DNA of 5,872 nt from Prevotellaceae bacterium (GCA_031287815.1 JAITSM010000054.1:1-5872); one strand, 5' to 3'. Shown: positions 1-5,500, counted from the stretch's first letter. The notes: a model not told the origin generated them from the letters alone. Translations and numbers: made by a program.

Positions 1-92
1 GCGGCAAAACCCTCTACTTCGCCCTCCGGTGGGAAAACACCCGGGGCGAAAAAGGGCCGTGGAGCACGATGAAGAGCGCGATAATCCCGTAG
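1..92 (+). CDS. C-terminal end of a Bacteroidetes hypothetical protein (5' truncated by window)
   Basis: The frame beginning at base 3 is open from the window edge to a TAG at 90-92 and encodes 29 residues, including LYFALRWENTRGEKGPWS and a closing AIIP. From memory, this ending (aromatic-A-x-RW-x-NxRGEKGPWS, then IIP) is typical of Bacteroidetes hypothetical proteins whose C-terminus resembles a fibronectin-III-like strand pair; this recognition was not checked. The function is unknown. The gene converges on the - strand barrel gene ending at 285. A hairpin plus T-run at 165-196 is well placed to end its transcript. A run of 7-bp words in the same orientation begins 4 bases after its stop codon. 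Confidence 0.7.
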   Translation, partial: GKTLYFALRWENTRGEKGPWSTMKSAIIP

Positions 93-96
93 ACCC

Positions 97-130
97 AGTA
101 GCAGTAGGCAGTGGGCAGTAGGCAGTGGCT
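97..130 (+). repeat. Tandem heptamers (AGTAGGC / AGTGGGC) after the + strand stop codon
   Basis: After a 6-base partial unit at 97-102, four units run in phase: AGTAGGC (103-109), AGTGGGC (110-116), AGTAGGC (117-123) and AGTGGCT (124-130). They lie 4 bases beyond the TAG at 90-92. An 18-bp stretch (109-126) recurs exactly, in inverse orientation, at 280-297, where it overlaps the stop codon of the convergent gene. The array ends in the word GTGGCTGACGCC (125-136), which recurs at 1696-1707. Confidence 0.85.
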
Positions 131-164
131 GACGCCGACAGCCTTTGCCGTAAATTTGAAAAGA

Positions 165-196
165 CGCCGGTATGGAAACATGCCGGCGGATTTTTT
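165..196 (+). terminator. Rho-independent terminator for the gene ending at 92
   Basis: The left arm CGCCGGTATG (165-174) pairs with CATGCCGGCG (179-188) as a 10-bp stem containing one G-U pair, closed by a GAAA loop at 175-178. It is followed by GA and six T residues (191-196). The GC-rich stem, tetraloop and U tract on the + strand fit an intrinsic terminator for the gene ending 72 bases upstream. An A-rich stretch before the stem could give weaker activity on the other strand. Confidence 0.8.
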
Positions 197-204
197 ATGT
201 AGGA

Positions 205-254
205 AGTTGAAAGTTGAAAATGGGCTGGCGCCAGCTAATTTTCAATTTTCAACT
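205..254. repeat. 50-bp imperfect palindrome between convergent genes
   Basis: The two 25-bp halves, 205-229 and 230-254, match as inverted copies at 22 of 25 positions, and one of the three differences would be a G-U pair on the + strand transcript. The centre is the perfect palindrome GCTGGCGCCAGC (224-235). The outer parts consist of AGTTGAA-type words. As RNA it would form a long hairpin from either strand, so it may help end transcripts of the 440-aa gene (stop at 285). No strong U tract follows it on the - strand, so a terminator role is only possible. Confidence 0.6.
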
Positions 255-297
255 AAAGACTGCCTACTGAAAACTGAAAACTGCCTACTGCCCACTG
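235..297 (-). repeat. Nine in-phase heptamers across the stop codon of the 440-aa gene
   Basis: Read on the - strand from 297 to 235, nine 7-bp units follow without slippage: CAGTGGG, CAGTAGG, CAGTTTT, CAGTTTT, CAGTAGG, CAGTCTT, TAGTTGA, AAATTGA, AAATTAG. The word changes along the array while the period and an A-rich/AGT core persist. The TAG stop codon (285-287) lies in the second unit, so the last residues of the protein are encoded by the array. The array runs into the palindrome centred at 229/230. Confidence 0.85.
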
Positions 298-1607
298 TCT
301 GTCTCCACGTCTGTTTTTGGTTTTTTGGGGGTTTTGTTCAAAAATGTGAGGTTTATTCCGAACTGCAAATGGAGGGTGCGGGTGCGGGCGGGATTGAAGG
401 AGGAGATGTTTTCCGCCGCCATGTAGAACTGGAAGGCGCCGCCCCTTAAATTGAACGCAATGCTGGGATTGAAGATTTTCGAGGCCATGAAATTGTTGCC
501 TGCCGCTATGGAAAACCAACGCCCTACCGAACGGTTGTACATCAACGTAAAGGTGGTGCGCGAAAAACCGTCCAGCGCGCGCGTGCTGAAAAGAAAGCCG
601 AACTTGTCGTTTTTCGTCAGGCCGTAGGTGGCGCTGACGTAAATTTTTCCCGGAAGGGGAGCGCGGTAAGCCTTTCCGGCCCTGTCCCGGAAGTCAAATA
701 CGTTTTGCAGGGTGTCTATAATCTGGTTAAAATCGCCGTCGAGGCTGGTGAGCCCGGCAAATTCAAATTTTCCGCCGGTCATTTTGGCTTCGTAGATTTT
801 TGGATTCGACGCCCAGTCGATCCAGCCCCAGTCGACCATGCTGGCGCTTACGCTGAGCCCTTTGACGGGGGTGTTGTAGTAAATGCCCGCATCGAAAGCC
901 ACGCCGGAATTGTCCATCGCCGTTTCCAGCCCGTCCACGTAGGCCATGTTCGCCTGCGCGTCGGAGGTGAGGGTCATTTTATAATCGTCGGGGTCGGTAG
1001 CGATGGTGGCGCGGAGGTTTTTTCCGAAGATATTGACGCCGCCCTGCAGGTATTTCACCCGCAGCCCCGCTTTCCAGTTTTTGTTGACAGCAAAAGAATA
1101 GCCGAGCGCCGTTTCCACATACGCCGCCGCGTTTATTTCCGACGTGATGGAGAGGGGCTGTCCGGGCGTGTTGCCTTTTACAATCAGCGTCGCCAGTTCG
1201 CCGGGCAGCAGGAAGCTGGCATCGGCCACCACCGCCGTTGAAAAGGTAATCATGTGTTTTTTCTGGAAACGGAAGCCGAAAGAAAGCAGTTCGTAATTAA
1301 AATGGAACAGGGTGCGTGCATCGGCAATCTTGTCGGCAAACTTGGGATTTATTTGCAACGAATTGTCGGCATTTCGCCGGATCACGTCGCCGTAGGCAAT
1401 GCCTGCGTCGAGGTCTACCCCCAGATGGGAAAAAAGAAACGGAATTCCCATAAACCACCGTACTGAATCGGACAGCCCGGCGGGGTTGGTGCGCAATGCC
1501 TGCGGCGATTGGCGCATAAAGCTCATGAGGGCGCTTTCCTGTGCCGCCGCCTGATTGAACGATGCCCCGAGAATAATTGCTATTAAAAAGGTATAAATGT
1601 ATTTCAT
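285..1607 (-). CDS. DUF5723-family outer-membrane barrel-like protein (440 aa)
   Basis: The protein opens with a signal peptide: MKYIY, a hydrophobic stretch to about residue 17, and likely cleavage after AAA-22, before QESALMSFM. The mature N-terminus has SPQALRTNPAGLSDSVRWFMGIPF, split here as SPQALRTNPAG and SVRWFMGIPF, the opening I associate with DUF5723 proteins of Bacteroidetes. These are predicted outer-membrane barrels of unknown function. Alternating Gly/aromatic strands continue to LQFGINLTF, where F422 would be a normal barrel end. Then comes an 18-residue polar tail (LNKTPKKPK to SGQ), whose last residues are encoded by the heptamer array. It is a clear paralogue of the 425-aa protein at 3974-5251, sharing QES, PQALR-NPA, GRW-S, GNNF, FNPSIA, FQFY-A-EN. 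The start is the ATG at 1607 after a T-rich/A-rich leader with no Shine-Dalgarno. Three 17-bp repeats lie just upstream. Confidence 0.85.
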   Translation of the reverse strand: MKYIYTFLIAIILGASFNQAAAQESALMSFMRQSPQALRTNPAGLSDSVRWFMGIPFLFSHLGVDLDAGIAYGDVIRRNADNSLQINPKFADKIADARTLFHFNYELLSFGFRFQKKHMITFSTAVVADASFLLPGELATLIVKGNTPGQPLSITSEINAAAYVETALGYSFAVNKNWKAGLRVKYLQGGVNIFGKNLRATIATDPDDYKMTLTSDAQANMAYVDGLETAMDNSGVAFDAGIYYNTPVKGLSVSASMVDWGWIDWASNPKIYEAKMTGGKFEFAGLTSLDGDFNQIIDTLQNVFDFRDRAGKAYRAPLPGKIYVSATYGLTKNDKFGFLFSTRALDGFSRTTFTLMYNRSVGRWFSIAAGNNFMASKIFNPSIAFNLRGGAFQFYMAAENISSFNPARTRTLHLQFGINLTFLNKTPKKPKTDVETDSGQ

Positions 1608-1610
1608 TTT

Positions 1611-1661
1611 TTTAATGTGACTAATTGTTTAATGTGACTAATTGTTTAATGTGACTAATTG
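1611..1661. repeat. Three perfect 17-bp tandem repeats abutting the start of the 440-aa gene
   Basis: TTTAATGTGACTAATTG occurs three times without change at 1611-1627, 1628-1644 and 1645-1661. The array ends 3 bases from the ATG of the 440-aa gene, so it forms that gene's entire immediate leader. Identical copies suggest recent expansion or active homogenisation. On the gene strand each unit contains TAG and a TTAA. No TAnnTTTG box is seen here. Confidence 0.95.
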
Positions 1662-1663
1662 TT

Positions 1664-1695
1664 GTGATTAGGTGATTAAGGGATTAGGTGATTAG
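1664..1695. repeat. Four tandem octamers (GTGATTAG type)
   Basis: GTGATTAG (1664-1671), GTGATTAA (1672-1679), GGGATTAG (1680-1687) and GTGATTAG (1688-1695) follow directly after the 17-bp array. They are followed by GTGGCTGACGCC (1696-1707), a 12-bp word also found at 125-136. On the - strand each octamer reads as CTAATCAC or a variant and contains TAA. Confidence 0.9.
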
Positions 1696-1713
1696 GTGGC
1701 TGACGCCTGTATC

Positions 1714-1741
1714 CTTCATTCTCAATTTTCCATTCTCCATT
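1714..1741 (-). repeat. Four heptamers (AATGGAG type) at the stop codon of the lipoprotein gene
   Basis: On the - strand the units are AATGGAG (1741-1735), AATGGAA (1734-1728), AATTGAG (1727-1721) and AATGAAG (1720-1714). The first overlaps the TAA stop codon (1742-1740) by two bases. The word is unrelated to those at 97-130 and 3356-3404, but the period and the placement at the stop are the same. Confidence 0.85.
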
Positions 1742-3299
1742 ATAATATGTCTCCTGCGTTGATGTTTGCGCTGACGCCTATTTTCAGCGATACGTTGTCC
1801 TTGTCCGTGATGCGGACGTAGTTGTTGGCGTCATTGGTTTTAACGGTGAAGGAAACGGTGATGCGGCCGGCGTCTTTCATTTTTTTCGCCATGCTGTTAC
1901 TGACTTCAATAAATTTGTGCGTATCGGAAGGCGAGGTAACGTTGCTTTCGCCATTGCCGGCGGGCGTGGTGTTGCCGGCGGGAATAACGACAGGGGCATT
2001 GAAAAGTTCGCCCAGCGATTCTTTCGTGTCTTTTTTCAGGAGGGTGCATTGGAGCTCTACGCCAAAGGGTAGGCTGTTCTTCACATTCAGCAGCAGTTTC
2101 AGGTTATTGAACGAAATGTCGGACACGTCGAAATCAAGGGTGTCTTTCAGGGTAATATTTACGCCTTTTATTTTTAGCGGCACCAGCACCTTTGCGCTTG
2201 CCGACGCGCTGCCTGCGCTGCTGATAATATTATCCTGGGAAGTTTTTCCGTTGGGGTTCGACTGTATTTTTACTACCACGTCCATTTTTTTCGGCAGCAC
2301 GCTGAGGAGTTCTCCCGGAATGGCCAGGGTATCCTGCGTAAGGCCGGTATTGCCCAAGTCCAGGCTGTCTATCCGGACTTTTTCCTCCGCCGGCCGTGCG
2401 CCCGAAGCGGTAGAGGTATACGACCGGACCGTGTCGATGACTACGCGCAGGGGCAGTTGGATGGAGTTTTGTATTTCCAGCGCAATGGACGCCTCTTTCA
2501 GCTCCCAGGAGCCGTTGATGTCGTTAAAATCGCCGATGTCGATGGTTTGCCTGGCATATTCCGTATGCTTTCCAAAGTAGCCGCGCGCCTCGCTGATGCT
2601 GATATTGGAAATGTTTATATCAAAACCTAACTCGATGCTGTTAATAGCGGACGAGGTAGTAAATCCGCCGGTACGGTACGTGTACTCGATGTCCAGTTGT
2701 TTGTCATTGCCCACCGTCAAGGAGTAGCCGGCTAAAGATATGGGGGCATTTGCGCCGGTAGCCGTTACGTTGATGTTGGCGGAAAAGGGCGTTGTTCCCT
2801 TTTTCAGGTTGGTTATTTTCACCGTCAGCGTGCCGCCGGGGAAACGCTTCGTGTTGTTTAGCCTCAAGGTGCCGGAGGCGAAAGTAATGCTTTTCGGCGC
2901 GATGTCTGGCGAATTAAAATCAATATCGCCGGTAACGGTACTGGAATAGTCCCATTCGGGAAACGGGACGCCTGCCGGAATAGCGACGCCGTTCGGCAAG
3001 GGTAAACCGATATCCAGCGACACGTTCTGGTTGTCCAGCGTAAAAATATCGGTTACTTCCGGCATTTCGATGTGGCCGGCGTCGAACACTAAGTATCCCT
3101 GCCCGCCGGAAAACTCGAGGTTGTCTCCATCGAAAGCGTCGGATATATATAAGGTATCCGACAGCAAGGGCAAATGAAATTGCGGTTGCAGGTTGTCGTA
3201 GTTTAGTTTGTCCAGGTCGAAATCCTTTGCATCAAAGCAGGACACGAATGACTCGCCGGACAGTAATCCGGCAAGTAAAAAACAGCAAATTCTCTTCAT
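1740..3299 (-). CDS. Large Bacteroidetes-type lipoprotein of unknown function (519 aa)
   Basis: The N-terminus MKRICCFLLAGLLSGESFVSC fits a lipoprotein signal peptide with Cys21 as the lipidated residue. The -3 residue is F rather than L, within the looser range seen in Bacteroidetes. The acidic stretch FDAKDFDLDKLNYD follows and could act as a surface-export signal. The body is beta-rich, with repeated amphipathic strands. Segments near 136-149 (SITFASGTLRLNN), 240-290 (GYFGKHTEY, then NSIQLPLRVVI) and 399-420 (NLKLLLNVKNSLPFGVELQC) resemble the strand pattern of large Bacteroidetes lipoproteins that begin DLDKL-Y. No catalytic motif is visible. It lies between the UPF0316 gene and the second barrel gene, which suggests an envelope partner of the barrels. 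The ATG at 3299 is chosen because it gives an intact signal peptide. Confidence 0.75.
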   Translation of the reverse strand: MKRICCFLLAGLLSGESFVSCFDAKDFDLDKLNYDNLQPQFHLPLLSDTLYISDAFDGDNLEFSGGQGYLVFDAGHIEMPEVTDIFTLDNQNVSLDIGLPLPNGVAIPAGVPFPEWDYSSTVTGDIDFNSPDIAPKSITFASGTLRLNNTKRFPGGTLTVKITNLKKGTTPFSANINVTATGANAPISLAGYSLTVGNDKQLDIEYTYRTGGFTTSSAINSIELGFDINISNISISEARGYFGKHTEYARQTIDIGDFNDINGSWELKEASIALEIQNSIQLPLRVVIDTVRSYTSTASGARPAEEKVRIDSLDLGNTGLTQDTLAIPGELLSVLPKKMDVVVKIQSNPNGKTSQDNIISSAGSASASAKVLVPLKIKGVNITLKDTLDFDVSDISFNNLKLLLNVKNSLPFGVELQCTLLKKDTKESLGELFNAPVVIPAGNTTPAGNGESNVTSPSDTHKFIEVSNSMAKKMKDAGRITVSFTVKTNDANNYVRITDKDNVSLKIGVSANINAGDIL

Positions 3300-3355
3300 C
3301 GTATTTATAATTTGATTTGATTTTAAAGTTGGCTGGGGGTAATTGGGGTTATCTC

Positions 3356-3404
3356 AACTTTTAACTTTTAGTTTTTAGTTTTTAACTTTTAGTTTTTAAC
3401 TCAC
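3356..3404 (-). repeat. Six to seven heptamers (AACTTTT / AGTTTTT) at the stop codon of the UPF0316 gene
   Basis: On the + strand the units are AACTTTT, AACTTTT, AGTTTTT, AGTTTTT, AACTTTT and AGTTTTT (3356-3397), then a divergent AACTCAC (3398-3404) that contains the complement of the TGA stop (3401-3403). Read on the gene strand, this is an A-rich array in which almost every unit junction creates TAA. The remaining spacer (3300-3355) shows no convincing TAnnTTTG promoter. Confidence 0.85.
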
Positions 3405-3961
3405 TTTCCCACTCTCCAGCGGCGCAGGAAGCCGGCTTCGCTTGGGAAAATGCCGTGTTGTACCATCCGTACGTCGGACACCACATAAAATACTTTCGGG
3501 TCGAACTGCGTGATGATTTGCAACACCCTGTCCGATTTTTTCCGGTTGACTACCGTCTGCACTACGCTGACTTCGCCTTCCATTCCTTCGCCTTTGTTGA
3601 TAGTGGCGCCATAGCCGGCGTGGTTTAGCTGCGCGACCAGCGGTTTTCCGTCTTTTTTGGTAAATACGCTAATCAGCAGCGTTCCGATAGCCAGCCGTTC
3701 TTCGACGTGCATCCCGATAAAACTCCCGGCGGCGTATCCTCCGGCGTAGGCTACGTAACATACCAAGTCGCTCGACGCTTCAAGAATGCGGCTGATGACC
3801 ACAATCCAGATAAACACTTCAAGGAACCCCACCAGCGGCGCAAGGTATTTTTTGCCTTTGGATATAAAAATAATGCGCAGTGTTCCCAGTGTAACATCGC
3901 AGATGCGGGCGAAAAATACTAAGAAAGGCAGGTAGGGATAGTTGAATAGCGTATCCAGCAT
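3401..3961 (-). CDS. UPF0316 family membrane protein (DUF5698 + DUF2179), 186 aa
   Basis: Residues 1-90 carry three hydrophobic segments (about 11-33, 40-60 and 65-84). Family-typical elements are FFARICDVTLGTLRIIFISKGKK (here FARICDVTLGTLR), LVGFLEVFIWI and YAGGYAAGSFIGMHVEERLA. This matches the DUF5698 membrane half of the UPF0316/YebE-like family. Residues about 93-180 form the soluble DUF2179 half, with GYGATINKGEG-GEVSVVQTVVNRK and FYVVSDVR. DUF2179 also occurs at the C-terminus of YitT-type membrane proteins and is thought to be a small ligand-binding or regulatory domain. The reaction is unknown. Length is normal for the family. The ATG at 3961 lies 12 bases after the stop of the 425-aa gene, so the two are almost certainly co-transcribed. 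Confidence 0.9.
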   Translation of the reverse strand: MLDTLFNYPYLPFLVFFARICDVTLGTLRIIFISKGKKYLAPLVGFLEVFIWIVVISRILEASSDLVCYVAYAGGYAAGSFIGMHVEERLAIGTLLISVFTKKDGKPLVAQLNHAGYGATINKGEGMEGEVSVVQTVVNRKKSDRVLQIITQFDPKVFYVVSDVRMVQHGIFPSEAGFLRRWRVGK

Positions 3962-3973
3962 AGTGTAGAATGA

Positions 3974-5251
3974 CTAATATAAGGCAATGGACATACCGAG
4001 TTGCATCCTGATACCGTCCATGTCGCGCAGGTAGAACGAGCGGAAATTTTCTATAGCGATATAAAATTGGAAGGTGGATACGCTAAAGTTCATAGCAATG
4101 CTTGGATTGAATGCGCCCAAGCCAAAGATGAAATTATTGCCTATCGACGCCGAAAGCCAGCGGCCGATTAACCGGTTATACATTATGGTTACGCCGCTGC
4201 GGGTAAAGTGTTGCAGGGCGTCTGTGCGGAATAAAAGGCCTATCCGGTCGTCCGGCGAGACGTTATAGGACGCCGAGAAGAAGAGGCGGCCGGGTAATAA
4301 AGTGCGGAATGATTCGCTGTCGCGTTCTTCCAAATCGAACTGGTTTTTCAATGTATCGAGGAAAGTGGCCATCACGTCGCTGCCGGAAGAAATATCGGAA
4401 ATGCCCGAGAACGAAACGGACTGGTTGTTTTTCACCCCCCGGTGTTCGGTAACGTTGGCATTCCAGCGGATAAAACCCCAGTCGATAAAGCTCAATCCCA
4501 GTTCCAGCCCTTTCAGCGGCGTTTTGAGATATATGCCGGCATCAACGCCCAGCCCGATATTGTCAAAGACGTTCCCATGCGCCGTTTTGAACACAATGTC
4601 CGTTGTTCCCGTCAGGTTGTAGGTTTCGGGATTTGTTGCCAAAGTAGCTTTTAACGATTCGCTATAGGCGCTCGCCACGCCGCCCAGTAACTTTACGCGC
4701 CCGCTGAACGTCCAGCTTTTATTGGCGTGGTAGCCGTAGCCGAATGACAGTTCACCGTAAGTAATGCCGAAAAACGAAGCATCCAGCGTCAGCGGTTTTT
4801 GGGTAAACGCCGCATTGCCGTTAATCAGGAAACGCACAATATCTTTTGGCAGCCCGGCTTCTCCATAGCCTTTGACGGTAAGGCCTGCGGTAATATAATG
4901 TTTGTTATTGAAACGTTGCCCGTAAGTGAAAATGTCGTAATTAAAATCTGCAAAAATGCGGCTGTCGTCCGACAGGAGGTTGGCGAGGTTGCGGTTGAAG
5001 AACAAGGAATCGCGGCGGTGAATAAAAATATCTGACCAAGATAGCGGGCTTCCCGCCCCCACGCCGATATTCGCTAAAAACGGAACGCCGAAATACATTT
5101 CCATGGAATCCGGGAAATTGGCAGGATTGCTGCGCAACGCTTGCGGCGTGGTATTCATAAAATGCAGCAAGTTGCTTTCCTGCGCTCCTGCCGGCAAGGA
5201 CAAAAAGGAAAGCAGGCTTCCTGCGATGATGAAAAGTAAATGTTTATTCAT
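3974..5251 (-). CDS. DUF5723-family outer-membrane barrel-like protein (425 aa)
   Basis: A signal peptide (MNKHLLFII to LPAGA-23) is followed by QESNLLHFMNTTPQALRSNP, with likely cleavage before Q24. The segment TPQALRSNPANFPDSMEMYF, then GVPFLANIG, is the DUF5723-type opening. The rest is alternating Gly/aromatic strands ending MQLGMSIALY, so the last residue is aromatic, as expected for an outer-membrane barrel. The paralogue at 285-1607 shares the opening, the SFIDWGFIRW/SMVDWGWIDW block, the LPGRLFFSASY/LPGKIYVSATY block and the C-terminal GNNF-FNPSIA-FQFY run. The function is unknown. The ATG at 5251 lies only 18 bases from the 3' end of the tRNA-Arg fragment. Any promoter must therefore lie in or beyond that fragment, on the element side. 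The gene leads the four-gene - strand block. Confidence 0.85.
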   Translation of the reverse strand: MNKHLLFIIAGSLLSFLSLPAGAQESNLLHFMNTTPQALRSNPANFPDSMEMYFGVPFLANIGVGAGSPLSWSDIFIHRRDSLFFNRNLANLLSDDSRIFADFNYDIFTYGQRFNNKHYITAGLTVKGYGEAGLPKDIVRFLINGNAAFTQKPLTLDASFFGITYGELSFGYGYHANKSWTFSGRVKLLGGVASAYSESLKATLATNPETYNLTGTTDIVFKTAHGNVFDNIGLGVDAGIYLKTPLKGLELGLSFIDWGFIRWNANVTEHRGVKNNQSVSFSGISDISSGSDVMATFLDTLKNQFDLEERDSESFRTLLPGRLFFSASYNVSPDDRIGLLFRTDALQHFTRSGVTIMYNRLIGRWLSASIGNNFIFGLGAFNPSIAMNFSVSTFQFYIAIENFRSFYLRDMDGIRMQLGMSIALY

Positions 5252-5269
5252 GATAATTTACTTGTTTCG

Positions 5270-5320
5270 TGACCCCGGAGGGATTCAAACCCCCGACTTT
5301 CAGAACCGGAATCTAATCCT
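5270..5320 (-). pseudogene. 3' fragment of tRNA-Arg(CCG): attachment-site scar
   Basis: On the - strand the fragment folds as the 3' part of a tRNA. It has anticodon stem TTAGA (5316-5312) with TCTGA (5304-5300), loop TTCCGGT (5311-5305) with anticodon CCG, and variable loop AAGTC. It continues with T stem GGGGG/CCCTC, T loop TTTGAAT (5289-5283), acceptor 3' strand CGGGGTC (5277-5271) and discriminator A (5270). The matching acceptor 5' strand GACCCCG and a pairing D arm are absent upstream, so this is not a working tRNA. Such a remnant is what a tyrosine-recombinase element leaves at the far end after inserting into the 3' half of a tRNA gene. The intact tRNA should lie at the other end of the element, to the right. 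The T loop also has T where C56 is nearly invariant. Confidence 0.85.
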
Positions 5321-5375
5321 TAGCCCTTGTTAAGTATGTAGGCCATAAACGCTTATTATTTTTTAATTTTCTATG

Positions 5376-5395
5376 GGCACACATTTCGGCACACA
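5376..5395. repeat. Pair of 8-bp direct repeats next to the att scar
   Basis: GGCACACA occurs at 5376-5383 and again at 5388-5395, 12 bases apart (roughly one helical turn), separated by TTTC. Its position about 55-75 bases inside the element end resembles arm-type sites bound by tyrosine recombinases. That role is inference only. Confidence 0.5.
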
Positions 5396-5418
5396 CTTTA
5401 ATTTATTACATAATAAAA

Positions 5419-5434
5419 ACTACACAAAGGTAGT
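5419..5434 (-). promoter_or_regulatory. Bacteroidetes -7 box within a palindrome, facing the barrel operon
   Basis: On the - strand TACCTTTG (5432-5425) matches the Bacteroidetes -7 consensus TAnnTTTG. It lies inside a perfect inverted repeat, ACTAC (5419-5423) and GTAGT (5430-5434), with a 6-base centre. No good TTTG is found at -33; the sequence there is CTGAAAGG. Transcription would run through the tRNA fragment into the 425-aa gene. The palindrome over the box could be an operator. A chance match in AT-rich DNA is possible. Confidence 0.45.
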
Positions 5435-5458
5435 AAAAAATTTAATTATCCTTTCAGG

Positions 5459-5477
5459 GCTAAAAACATTTTTTAGC
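5459..5477. repeat. AT-rich perfect hairpin
   Basis: GCTAAAAA (5459-5466) and TTTTTAGC (5470-5477) are perfect inverted 8-bp arms around CAT. There is little GC in the stem and no tail, so this is a weak terminator at best; it could equally be a protein-binding palindrome near the element end. Confidence 0.5.
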
Positions 5478-5500
5478 TTCCACGTTATAAAAGTCTGAAT

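Noticed and set aside
93..300. CRISPR-like array
   Set aside because: The repeats are 7 bp and contiguous, with no spacers of regular length and no cas genes.
705..1241. Long + strand open frame opposite the 440-aa gene
   Set aside because: It is antisense to a protein with signal peptide and family motifs, and its translation shows no recognisable features.
1822..2580. 252-codon + strand open frame opposite the lipoprotein gene
   Set aside because: It is a mirror of a clear lipoprotein reading frame, Ser/Thr-rich, with no start context or domain.
5103..5333. + strand open frame containing GGIQTPDFQNRN
   Set aside because: This is the usual false translation of a tRNA T arm and anticodon arm, joined to antisense of the 425-aa gene.
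5270..5346. Complete tRNA-Arg
   Set aside because: The expected 5' acceptor strand GACCCCG and a pairing D stem are missing in the bases upstream, so only the 3' part is tRNA.
5313..5396. 27-codon - strand frame from GTG to TAG reading into the tRNA remnant
   Set aside because: It is too short, begins in the direct repeats, ends inside the tRNA homology and resembles no known protein.
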